Program-made: the position numbers and the translations under genes
The notes under the pieces: model-generated
Database searches by the model: none
What the model was told of the DNA's origin: nothing
The model's input: only the letters and a program-made list of their open reading frames with translations
Part shown: one piece after another, positions 6,818 to 13,217 of the stretch
Layout: the number at the start of each line of letters is the position of its first letter
Position numbering within the stretch: the first letter of the stretch is position 1
Virus record (IMG/VR): IMGVR_UViG_3300040856_003054
Location: 62,001 to 126,000 of that record
DNA from: a virus
Direction: 5' to 3' (one strand)
Length of the DNA stretch: 64,000 nucleotides

Positions 6818-6915
6818 TGTCTGTTTGGACTGCAATCTCTACGGACAAGATTAGGTGCTCTTTGGGGCACCTTTTCTATTATAAAGTTTTATAAATAATA
6901 ATGCAGTCCAAATAG
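6818..6915 (+). promoter_or_regulatory. HEG switch element B
   Basis: The 5' arm CTGTTTGGACTGCA (6821-6834) is complementary over 14 bases, with one G-U, to TGCAGTCCAAATAG (6902-6915). Local stem TGTCTG/CGGACA (6818-6823 with 6842-6847) encloses most of the arm. Terminator AGGTGC/GCACCT (6853-6858 with 6867-6872) is followed by TTTTCT. The late promoter TATAAATA is at 6890-6897. The 3' arm ends seven bases before the ATG at 6923. It is nearly identical to element C apart from one compensated pair and a short insertion, yet drives a different nuclease family. Confidence 0.75.
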
Positions 6916-6922
6916 AATAGAA

Positions 6923-7744
6923 ATGACTAATCATAGTCCTAGAATTTATGTGTATAAAATCACATTTGAAGAAGTTCCTTATTATTACTATGGAGTCCAT
7001 AAGGAAAATAAGTTTGATGAATACTATATGGGTTCTCCTTATACTCATAAATGGGTTTGGGATTTTTATACACCTAAAAAACAAATACTTCAACTTTTTG
7101 AGTTTAGTGATGAAGGTTGGTCAGAAGCAAACGAAATAGAACAAAGATTGATTAGACCTGTATTCAATACAGATAAATGGTGTCTCAACGAAAATTGTGG
7201 TAGAGTAGTTTCTCTTAATATCTTAAGGGAAAATGGTAAAAAAGTTAGTGAAAAATATTCAAGTATAAATGGTAAAAAGAATGGAAAAAAATCTTATGAA
7301 CTTGGATTAGGAATTCACGGAAGAACCAAGGAGCAAAGAACTGAAGATTGTGGTAAAGGTGGGAAAATAATGGGAGAAAAACATAAAAAAGATGGAACTG
7401 GAATTTTTGCAATTACTTCAGAAGAAAGAACTGAAATCGGTAAAAGAATGGGAAAAATAAATTATGAACTTGGTATTGGTGTTCACGGAAGAACCAAAGA
7501 AAAAATGACCGAAGATGGGAAAAAGGGAGGTAAAATCACAGCAGAAAATCATAAAAGAAATAAAACAGGAATTTTTGGAATAGATGACGAACAAAAAAGA
7601 AAAAATAGTATAAAAGGTGGTAGAAGGACATCCTCTCAAAAATGGATGTGCCTTGAAACTGGTTATGTTAGTAATGCTGGTGGACTTTCTCATTATCAAA
7701 AGAAAAGAAATATAGACACATCTAAAAGAGTTAGAATATCATAA
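6923..7744 (+). CDS. Divergent GIY-YIG homing endonuclease
   Basis: This gene encodes 273 residues. The N-terminus has a divergent GIY-YIG signature, YKITF (residues 11-15) and YYYGVHK (21-27), followed by a Trp-rich region and an NEIEQRLI helix. The middle contains repeated Gly/Lys-rich DNA-binding units (LGIHGRTKEQRTED, then GVHGRTKEKMTED, with GKKGGKI blocks). The C-terminal module KWMCLETGYVSNAGGLSHYQ is shared with the 37726 HEG. It is driven by element B and followed directly by the terminator-promoter at 7769. Confidence 0.88.
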   Translation: MTNHSPRIYVYKITFEEVPYYYYGVHKENKFDEYYMGSPYTHKWVWDFYTPKKQILQLFEFSDEGWSEANEIEQRLIRPVFNTDKWCLNENCGRVVSLNILRENGKKVSEKYSSINGKKNGKKSYELGLGIHGRTKEQRTEDCGKGGKIMGEKHKKDGTGIFAITSEERTEIGKRMGKINYELGIGVHGRTKEKMTEDGKKGGKITAENHKRNKTGIFGIDDEQKRKNSIKGGRRTSSQKWMCLETGYVSNAGGLSHYQKKRNIDTSKRVRIS

Positions 7745-7768
7745 GGACACTTCTCAAACTGGAACAAG

Positions 7769-7802
7769 GGCACTTGAACTCAGGTGCCTTTTCTTGTATA
7801 AT
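7769..7802 (+). promoter_or_regulatory. Terminator hairpin with overlapping sigma70 promoter
   Basis: GGCAC (7769-7773) pairs with GTGCC (7784-7788), then TTTT. TTGAAC (7774-7779) and TATAAT (7797-7802) are 17 bases apart. It is nearly the same sequence as 5879-5912, including the GACTT after the -10, and follows a different HEG. Confidence 0.8.
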
Positions 7803-7823
7803 GACTTCATACGCAACAAACTG

Positions 7824-8048
7824 ATGAAGTGTAAAACTTGTAAACACTGGAATGGAAACTCACTAGGTATTGGAACTTGTAGTGGTCTTATTCCACAATT
7901 CAAGATTATTCCACTACCCCCTGTGATTGATAAGAAAGGAAACCCACAGAAGAAGAGCAAATTACTTCAAGTGCGTTCTGGAGTCAGTGGTGTGAATAAT
8001 CCTATGACTCCTGCTGATTTTTATTGTAAAAACTGGAGCAACAAATGA
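7824..8048 (+). CDS. Small cysteine-motif protein
   Basis: This gene encodes 74 residues from the ATG at 7824. The N-terminus is MKCKTCKHWNGNSLGIGTCS (Cys 3, 6 and 19), and the C-terminus has FYCKNW. Together they form a CxxCxHW...C...C pattern typical of small metal-binding phage proteins. The middle is Pro/Lys-rich. It overlaps the next gene by four bases. A structural zinc or iron site is likely; the partner is unknown. Confidence 0.75.
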   Translation: MKCKTCKHWNGNSLGIGTCSGLIPQFKIIPLPPVIDKKGNPQKKSKLLQVRSGVSGVNNPMTPADFYCKNWSNK

Positions 8049-8311
8049 AAATCGAATTCAAAGGACACTCACAAACTGACCGAGAAGTAGAACTCTCTCA
8101 ACAAGAATTACATACTCTTTTTGAGATTATGAGAGAAGAGTTCAAAGAACACATCACCTATGCTAGGTTCCGTAATTGTTATTCTCCAACTGCAACTGAA
8201 AAGTCTATCATAGATTTTTGCAATTCTCATAATGTTGACTGTGAATATGATCGTGATAGGGTAGCATTCTTTACTGCCATCCTCAATAACCTCAAGAATC
8301 CTTATCAATGA
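8045..8311 (+). CDS. Small protein of unknown function
   Basis: This gene encodes 88 residues and overlaps its neighbours by four bases on both sides. It starts with a short strand (KIEFKGHS), then a Glu-rich helix (LSQQELHTLFEIMREEFKEH) and a Cys/Tyr-containing C-terminal half. It is soluble. No family is recognised. Confidence 0.7.
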   Translation: MKIEFKGHSQTDREVELSQQELHTLFEIMREEFKEHITYARFRNCYSPTATEKSIIDFCNSHNVDCEYDRDRVAFFTAILNNLKNPYQ

Positions 8312-8484
8312 ACATTACATTTAAGCAGCATATTCTCTTGTTATCAGGGCTTACAGTGTTATATGATAGTGCTGAAAAAGTTGGTAACTCTGAAATGCAA
8401 CACGAAATTCTAGAACTTTCTGAGATTATTCAAGAGTATGCTGAAAGGAGACAAAGAGCAGATGAACGAAGAAAAGAATCCTGA
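8308..8484 (+). CDS. Short helical protein of unknown function
   Basis: This gene encodes 58 residues. It has an N-terminal hydrophobic stretch (ILLLSGLTVLY) followed by a continuous Glu/Gln/Arg helix (ILELSEIIQEYAERRQRADE). Its ATG overlaps the previous stop. It overlaps the 8462 gene by 23 bases. No family is recognised. Confidence 0.6.
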   Translation: MNITFKQHILLLSGLTVLYDSAEKVGNSEMQHEILELSEIIQEYAERRQRADERRKES

Positions 8485-8644
8485 TGAGATTGTCGTCAAG
8501 GACATTGATATGATTCACTTTGAGATGATGGATGATGGATTTCTCTGGTGCGGAATTTATCATAAGAATGGTCAAGTTGACCACTTTAATATCACATCAA
8601 AGAAGAATAAACTCTCTACTTTATGGATGCCTGATTGTGGGTAA
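8462..8644 (+). CDS. Small acidic protein of unknown function
   Basis: This gene encodes 60 residues from the ATG at 8462. An in-frame ATG at 8438 is possible, but the AGGAG at 8442-8446 lies downstream of it and fits 8462 better. It begins with Glu/Asp/Lys residues, then has beta-like segments around WCGIYHKNGQVDHFNI. The stop overlaps AATAAATA (8643-8650), a late-promoter match. Confidence 0.6.
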   Translation: MNEEKNPDEIVVKDIDMIHFEMMDDGFLWCGIYHKNGQVDHFNITSKKNKLSTLWMPDCG

Positions 8645-8736
8645 TAAATACTCTTACGATTAAGAAAAGATATAATGTCTCTTGCTCACATCCCTTGGGT
8701 AGTTTATAAATATAAATATAAAAAAATATGATCGTA
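8643..8736 (+). promoter_or_regulatory. Late promoters with complementary arms before the mosaic tail gene
   Basis: AATAAATA lies at 8643-8650. A second, stronger pair of overlapping late boxes (TATAAATATAAATA) lies at 8705-8718. TACGATTA (8655-8662) is complementary, with one G-U, to TGATCGTA (8729-8736), whose last base is the A of the start codon at 8736. The layout matches the HEG elements in miniature: arm, late promoter, complementary arm at the start site. No T-tailed hairpin is seen here. Confidence 0.55.
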
Positions 8737-10517
8737 TGGGATTAAACATAGGAATTACCAATGATTACTTATTGAATACCCCTAATGTTGCATCGGCAGT
8801 AGAAAAGTATGTTTTATGGGCAAAAGCAAGGCAGGGAGGTTCTCCTGGTCTTAAACCATCATTAGATTTAGACTTTGCAAGAAATAAGAGTCTTATCGAT
8901 AATGTTACTGGGCAGCAGTTGGTGGATTTCACCCGCGCTAGTAGTGGCACGTATGTCGGCAGCGATGGGCTGATTAAGACGGCGGTGACGAATTTGTTGG
9001 TGCGGAGTGAGGAGTTTGACAGTAATTGGGCAATTTTTGGCCTGAGTGTTACGGCAAATCAAGAGACAGCCCCAAGTGGGCTGCTAGCTGCTGATCTTAT
9101 TTCTATTGCTGGTTCCGGCCAAGGAATTTGGCAATTTATCACATGCACCCCTGGATTACAGTACACAGCGTCTGTTTATGTAAAACTCGGTACGCTTTCG
9201 GCTGCAGACTATAAAATCGCCGTGCGTGACGATACTGCCGGAGTGTTTATAGCAGCAGACATAACACCCACTCAAACACCGTCATCGACCGGCTGGACGC
9301 GAATTTCTTATACAGTGACAGCCCCTGCTGGGTGTACGACGCTTCGCTTTTACCCTTTCCGAAATACGACCAATGTTACGGGAACAATCTACCTCTGGGG
9401 CGCCCAACTAGAGCAGTCGTCTACTGTGGGTGAATACGTCCCCACCACCAGCACGATTAACAGTGCTCCACGGTTTGATCACGATCCCACCACGGGCGAG
9501 AGCTTGGGGCTGTTGGTGGAGGAAAGTAGGACGAATTTGTTGCTGCGGAGTGAGGAGTTTGATGATGCTTACTGGACAAAAACTCTTGTCACAATTGCCG
9601 CAAACGATGACACCGCTCCAAACGGGCAGATTTCCGCAGAAAAGATTACGCCGACCGTAGACAATGGTGGACACTTAGTACGCAGAGATGTTTCTGGCTT
9701 AACAGCAAATGCGGTTTACACGCTGTCTTTCTACGCAAAATCAGCGGGCTACTCAAGAGCCGGGCTGATTATAGGCACGACGGATCTTTCAACTCGGGCC
9801 ACGGCTGAGTTCAATCTTAATGCCGCGTCAGTAACTGCTCAATCAGGCCAATTAGCGACTTCGGTGGAAAGCGTTGGAGGCGGTTGGGTAAAGATTTCGC
9901 TGTCTGCTCAGAACATAAATACTACTACCTACAGATGCGAAATTAGGGTTTTGGGCTTAGGTGGCGTGACTGACTCTTATACCGGAGACGGCACATCTGG
10001 CATCTACCTCTGGGGCGCCCAACTAGAAGCCGGCGCCTTCCCCACCAGCTACATCCCCACCGAAGATGCCACGGTGACCCGCAGTGCTGACGTGGCCAGC
10101 GACACCACCAGAGGCGGCAACATCCGCAGCCTGTTCACGCAGTTCCGCAGCCCTGCATCAGGCACCAGGCCGGTGGTTTCGTTGGACGACAACACCGCCA
10201 ACGAGCGCATCGAGATCCTGACCAGCGGCACTGATCCGAAGCTGCTGGTAACGGCCGGCGGCAGCGCTGTGGCTGATCTGGATGCAGGCACCGTTGTGGC
10301 CAATGTGGCTGCCCGTGCTGCGGCTCGCTTCAACACCGACAACTACGCCATCAGTATCAACGGCGGCACGTCGCAGCTCGATACCTCCGGCACGCTGCCC
10401 ACCGTGAACCGCATCAGGATCGGCAGCAATCAAGCTGACAACTACCTGAACGGCACCATCGCACGGATCACCGGCTGGGACGTGGTGCTGCCCAACCTGC
10501 CACCGATTACCCAGTAG
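8736..10517 (+). CDS. Mosaic tail/receptor-binding protein with duplicated lectin-like modules
   Basis: This gene encodes 593 residues. The first about 57 residues are coded by AT-rich DNA like the phage; from about 8908 the DNA becomes markedly GC-rich. Two similar modules follow. Each begins TNLLVRSEEF or TNLLLRSEEF, contains a beta-rich jelly-roll-like domain (carbohydrate-binding type), and ends YLWGAQLE. A C-terminal LamG/concanavalin-like domain (about 460-590) includes NYLNGTIARITGWDVVL. This organisation fits tail-fibre or receptor-binding proteins that bind surface glycans. The late promoters upstream agree. Substrate is unknown; the call as a virion protein is inference. Confidence 0.75.
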   Translation: MGLNIGITNDYLLNTPNVASAVEKYVLWAKARQGGSPGLKPSLDLDFARNKSLIDNVTGQQLVDFTRASSGTYVGSDGLIKTAVTNLLVRSEEFDSNWAIFGLSVTANQETAPSGLLAADLISIAGSGQGIWQFITCTPGLQYTASVYVKLGTLSAADYKIAVRDDTAGVFIAADITPTQTPSSTGWTRISYTVTAPAGCTTLRFYPFRNTTNVTGTIYLWGAQLEQSSTVGEYVPTTSTINSAPRFDHDPTTGESLGLLVEESRTNLLLRSEEFDDAYWTKTLVTIAANDDTAPNGQISAEKITPTVDNGGHLVRRDVSGLTANAVYTLSFYAKSAGYSRAGLIIGTTDLSTRATAEFNLNAASVTAQSGQLATSVESVGGGWVKISLSAQNINTTTYRCEIRVLGLGGVTDSYTGDGTSGIYLWGAQLEAGAFPTSYIPTEDATVTRSADVASDTTRGGNIRSLFTQFRSPASGTRPVVSLDDNTANERIEILTSGTDPKLLVTAGGSAVADLDAGTVVANVAARAAARFNTDNYAISINGGTSQLDTSGTLPTVNRIRIGSNQADNYLNGTIARITGWDVVLPNLPPITQ

Positions 10518-10532
10518 TCGGCAACACTAATC

Positions 10533-10682
10533 ATGACTGAAGAACTCCTACCCATCGTTGCTGCAGAAATCGGGAATGGCATTGCTTGTGACCGACCAGA
10601 CAAAGAAACTGCCAGACGAGTTTTAGCCCATGTAGAAACGTGGCTGGCTGCTCAAACCACTACCCCTACCTCTCATGACTGA
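10533..10682 (+). CDS. Small protein in the GC-rich island
   Basis: This gene encodes 49 residues, starting MTEELLPIVAAEIGNGIACD and ending in a Thr-rich tail. It is GC-richer than the phage average. It lies 15 bases after the mosaic tail gene and overlaps the next gene by eight bases. The next gene starts with the same six residues and nearly the same bases, a local duplication of the start region. Function is unknown. Confidence 0.6.
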   Translation: MTEELLPIVAAEIGNGIACDRPDKETARRVLAHVETWLAAQTTTPTSHD

Positions 10683-10983
10683 AGAACTGCTCACACCCCC
10701 CACCCCCACGATGTTCCGCTTCCCAAATGCTGCTGTTGGCATGGCTGCGCTTGATGATGCTGGGCTACTTGATGACGACTTGAATCCCATCACCGCTAGT
10801 CATAACCACGCCCTAGATGTAATCGGCACCATCTCCCGTGGTGGTGAATGGGACGATGAAGGTAATGTCATCACTTCGCCTGAGGTGCTGGAGGGCTTTC
10901 ATTTGAACTACCAAGGACCGCTGCCGGATGGGTGGGACGCTTATGCGGTGTGGCCGGAGCAGCCGGTGAGGGCGTGGGCGTGA
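10675..10983 (+). CDS. Small protein in the GC-rich island, unknown function
   Basis: This gene encodes 102 residues, acidic, with a Pro/Thr N-terminus, an Ala/Leu/Asp helix (VGMAALDDAGLLDDD) and a Gly/Trp/Pro C-terminal part (LPDGWDAYAVWPEQPV). Its codon choice and GC content match the tail gene and not the AT-rich genes on either side, so it was probably acquired with it. It could be a tail-fibre accessory or assembly protein, but no motif shows this. Confidence 0.65.
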   Translation: MTEELLTPPTPTMFRFPNAAVGMAALDDAGLLDDDLNPITASHNHALDVIGTISRGGEWDDEGNVITSPEVLEGFHLNYQGPLPDGWDAYAVWPEQPVRAWA

Positions 10984-11023
10984 AACTGTCACACACAATA
11001 CACCATAAACCACAAAGACCTGC

Positions 11024-11029
11024 TATAAT
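11024..11029 (+). promoter_or_regulatory. Possible -10 element TATAAT
   Basis: A perfect TATAAT lies seven bases before the ATG at 11036. No convincing -35 is present at 16-18 bases. If used, the transcript would be almost leaderless. Confidence 0.35.
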
Positions 11030-11035
11030 ATCATT

Positions 11036-11272
11036 ATGAAATACCTGAACTCTAAATGGGAAATGATTGTGTGGGGATTTGAACTATTCCAGAATGCAAT
11101 CTATTTTCGGTTGACATTAGAGGATAACATTGATAGATTATCCTTCTTTGAAGAACTCTCTGCTGGGTATATTGAAATGACTGATGAGTATCTAATGTCT
11201 CAACCCGACTTTGACCCATATAATCTATCGGGTAGAGATTCTTATTATTCTTATGTGATGAGTCAAAAGTGA
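11036..11272 (+). CDS. Small aromatic protein of unknown function
   Basis: This gene encodes 78 residues, rich in Tyr, Phe, Trp and Glu. It contains FFEELSAGYIEMTDEY (about 38-53), which loosely parallels FWMSLNQGYMDMNY in the next gene, so the two may be distant paralogues. AT content returns to the phage norm here. No membrane segment or motif is recognised. Confidence 0.65.
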   Translation: MKYLNSKWEMIVWGFELFQNAIYFRLTLEDNIDRLSFFEELSAGYIEMTDEYLMSQPDFDPYNLSGRDSYYSYVMSQK

Positions 11273-11493
11273 TGGACTTTCCAGTGTTCTTAAATAAATG
11301 GATAATCTCCAATAAGTTTCTTAAGTATACTCCATTCTGGTGGTGGTACAGGTTAATATCTCATCAAGGTTTTCGCTTTGATGATTATTATGTGTGGAAG
11401 GAGTTTTGGATGTCCTTAAATCAAGGATATATGGATATGAACTATAAATGGGAGTTTGAACAATATTGGAGTGTAAAACCTAAACATAAATAA
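11272..11493 (+). CDS. Small aromatic protein, possible paralogue of preceding gene
   Basis: This gene encodes 73 residues. The ATG at 11272 shares one base with the preceding TGA; a GTG at 11269 is the alternative start. It is rich in Trp, Tyr and Phe (FWWWYRL near residue 23). The GYMDMNY segment echoes GYIEMTDEY of the 11036 gene. The stop lies within CATAAATA (11485-11492), the left edge of element C. Confidence 0.6.
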   Translation: MDFPVFLNKWIISNKFLKYTPFWWWYRLISHQGFRFDDYYVWKEFWMSLNQGYMDMNYKWEFEQYWSVKPKHK

Positions 11494-11496
11494 TGA

Positions 11497-11583
11497 TGTC
11501 TGTTTGGACGGCAATCTCTACAGACAAAGATTAGGTGCTTTCGGGCACCTTTTCTATTATAAATAATAATGCCGTCCAAATAG
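11497..11583 (+). promoter_or_regulatory. HEG switch element C
   Basis: The 5' arm CTGTTTGGACGGCA (11500-11513) is complementary over 14 bases (one G-U) to TGCCGTCCAAATAG (11570-11583). Local stem TGTCTG/CAGACA (11497-11502 with 11521-11526) is perfect. Terminator AGGTGC/GCACCT (11533-11538 with 11545-11550) is followed by TTTTCT. TATAAATA is at 11558-11565. The HEG start is at 11591. Relative to element B, T6831-A6905 has become G11510-C11573, a compensatory change. Confidence 0.78.
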
Positions 11584-11590
11584 AATAAAG

Positions 11591-12226
11591 ATGAACTATC
11601 TAAAGATTTATTGTAATCTTATCAGGAAAGCAGAGAATAGAACTCCACCTGAAGGTTATACGGAAAAACACCACATATTTCCTAAAAGTATTTTTGGAGA
11701 TAATGATAGAGTTGTAATATTAAGTGGAAGAGAGCATTATATTGCTCACGCATTATTAGAAAAAGCATTTATAAAAAGGTATGGTGGAAATCACAAAAAA
11801 ACTAAAAAGATGTCTTTTGCTTTTTGGTGTATGAATAACCAAAAATCAAAAAATACTTATTTAAATTCTTATTTTTATGAAAGTTCCCGAATGAGAGTTA
11901 GTGGGGAAAATAATATAGCAAAAGACCCAATTATTCGTAAAAAAATAAGTGAGAAAAAACGAGGAAAAAATCATCATCAATATGGAAAACCACATTCCCA
12001 GGAAACTAAAAATAAGATAAGTAAAAAGAGGAGTGGAAAAAATAATCATATGTCTAAACATTGGAAAATTACATTTTCCAATGGAAATGAAATTGTATTG
12101 TGTGGATTATATAAATGGTCCAGGGAAAATGGATATTGTGCTACTCATATTATTGGAGTTTGTCGTGGAAAAAGAAACTATCATAAAGATATTGTGTCAG
12201 TTGAAGAACTGGCACAAATTTCTTGA
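11591..12226 (+). CDS. HNH homing endonuclease
   Basis: This gene encodes 211 residues. The HNH-type core is in the N-terminal third: EKHHIFPKS (residues 25-33) and RVVILSGREHYIAHALL (40-56). NUMOD3-like repeats follow (IRKKISEKKRGKNHHQYGK, then a second copy). The C-terminal DNA-recognition module begins WKITFSNGNEIVLCGLYKW and ends HKDIVSVEEL, and is shared with the GIY-YIG enzyme at 28448. The N-terminal 90 codons are nearly identical in DNA to the 26451 HEG. It is expected to cut intronless or HEG-less sites and spread the cassette. Confidence 0.92.
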   Translation: MNYLKIYCNLIRKAENRTPPEGYTEKHHIFPKSIFGDNDRVVILSGREHYIAHALLEKAFIKRYGGNHKKTKKMSFAFWCMNNQKSKNTYLNSYFYESSRMRVSGENNIAKDPIIRKKISEKKRGKNHHQYGKPHSQETKNKISKKRSGKNNHMSKHWKITFSNGNEIVLCGLYKWSRENGYCATHIIGVCRGKRNYHKDIVSVEELAQIS

Positions 12227-12275
12227 ATAAAACACTTAAAATATGTTATTATGAAGAACACTAAAAAAGAAAAAA

Positions 12276-12506
12276 ATGAAAAATTTTCTGCTCACATTAT
12301 GGTATTTTCCATCACATTTATGGTATAATTATAAATCTTGGAGATATGAGCAAAAATGTATAAAATACTTTGGAGCGAAACCTGAAAAGATTCTTCTACC
12401 AAAAGAACAATTCGATGCTCTTGTAGAACGATTAAATCAACCATCAGACCCTAAAGTAGTTGAAAGATTAAAAGAGATTATGTCTAAAAAGGCTCCGTGG
12501 GAATAA
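12276..12506 (+). CDS. Small protein with antitoxin-like C-terminal tail
   Basis: This gene encodes 76 residues. The N-terminal half is aromatic and hydrophobic (LLTLWYFPSHLWY). The C-terminal half, LPKEQFDALVERL then QPSDPKVVERLKEIM and KKAPWE, resembles the toxin-contacting tail of DUF1778/TacA-type antitoxins (pattern F-D-x-L-V-x-x-L, P-x-P, then a terminal APW[ED]). No ribbon-helix-helix DNA-binding domain precedes it. I infer it could act as a stand-alone neutralising peptide, but this rests on pattern memory. The TAA shares its last base with the next ATG. Confidence 0.6.
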   Translation: MKNFLLTLWYFPSHLWYNYKSWRYEQKCIKYFGAKPEKILLPKEQFDALVERLNQPSDPKVVERLKEIMSKKAPWE

Positions 12507-12667
12507 TGAAAGAATACTTTGAAAAACTAAAAAAGAGAGCAGGAGTTATTATTCTGTTCGGCCAAATGTGTATTATCATCTATCAACTTGGCACATTAGA
12601 ATCAAAGAAGGTTACTATCTGTCAACCTGATACTTACCAGCAACGGATTATTTGTGTAGAGCAGTGA
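12506..12667 (+). CDS. Small single-pass membrane protein
   Basis: This gene encodes 53 residues. The charged N-terminus (KEYFEKLKKR) is followed by one hydrophobic helix (VIILFGQMCIIIYQLG, about 14-29). A short polar tail with two Cys (TICQPD and RIICVEQ) follows. The likely topology places the tail outside the cytoplasm. It is coupled to the preceding gene by TAATG overlap and to the next by GTGA overlap. Function is unknown. Confidence 0.6.
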   Translation: MKEYFEKLKKRAGVIILFGQMCIIIYQLGTLESKKVTICQPDTYQQRIICVEQ

Positions 12668-12837
12668 ACGATAAATCTAAAATCTTCTACAATGTCTGGT
12701 GCAATGCGTACCAAAGACGAACCATATATAAAGGAACCGACAGAGAACACAGAGAGCACGAAACTGTGCGAATGTGTCTTGATATGAAAGATGTAAAGTT
12801 CTACCAATTTGATAGTGAGAGACCCAGATATGTTTAG
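12664..12837 (+). CDS. Small protein of unknown function, GTG start
   Basis: This gene encodes 57 residues from GTG at 12664, which overlaps the preceding TGA; an upstream TTG at 12652 is less likely. It is polar and basic, with segments YNVWCNAYQRRTIYKG and VKFYQFDSERPRYV suggesting beta strands. It overlaps the next gene by eight bases. No family is recognised. Confidence 0.55.
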   Translation: MNDKSKIFYNVWCNAYQRRTIYKGTDREHREHETVRMCLDMKDVKFYQFDSERPRYV

Positions 12838-13216
12838 TAAGCCTCTTCTTGGAACCAATACAAAGAAAACTAAACTTTCTTGGATTGAGTATATCTGGAA
12901 CTCGTGTATTATTCAGGGGTGGTATAATTGCTGGTATTCCTTTAAGAACTGGGCCGATTTGATGGGCGATAATTACCAAGAATACGCTTTATTAGTATCT
13001 GATGACCCATTGGAGCAATGTATCTTATATTTCTGGGATAGTTTGGAAGATGAGATTTATCCAAAACACTTTTTGGATAGTTTACTTCAAATGGTAGACG
13101 ATATTGAAACTGGCAAAGAAAAAGTATATCCACTTGATGAAGATTTCTTTGATAGAATGAAAGAACTTACTGATGGTATTGCTGTAAACCTTAACGAAAA
13201 GTTGGAGGAAGAGTGA
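12830..13216 (+). CDS. Acidic protein of unknown function
   Basis: This gene encodes 128 residues from the ATG at 12830. The N-terminal third is aromatic and Cys-containing (WIEYIWNSCIIQGWYNCWYS). The remainder is acidic helix (LEQCILYFWDSLEDE, LLQMVDDIETGKE). No membrane segment is clear, although the Trp-rich patch may be interface-seeking. Function is unknown. Confidence 0.65.
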   Translation: MFSKPLLGTNTKKTKLSWIEYIWNSCIIQGWYNCWYSFKNWADLMGDNYQEYALLVSDDPLEQCILYFWDSLEDEIYPKHFLDSLLQMVDDIETGKEKVYPLDEDFFDRMKELTDGIAVNLNEKLEEE

Positions 13217-13217
13217 A

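Noticed and set aside
9430-9660. Alternative frames in the GC-rich tail gene on both strands
   Set aside because: High GC reduces stop codons in all frames; the 8736 frame alone has domain structure and promoter.
11494-11590. Group I intron or ribozyme upstream of the HEGs
   Set aside because: No conserved intron core, no interrupted flanking gene, and the elements are only about 90 bases; a regulatory fold explains them better.
12251-12328. 25-codon frame before the 12276 gene
   Set aside because: Short, overlaps the better 12276 frame and shows no protein-like pattern.
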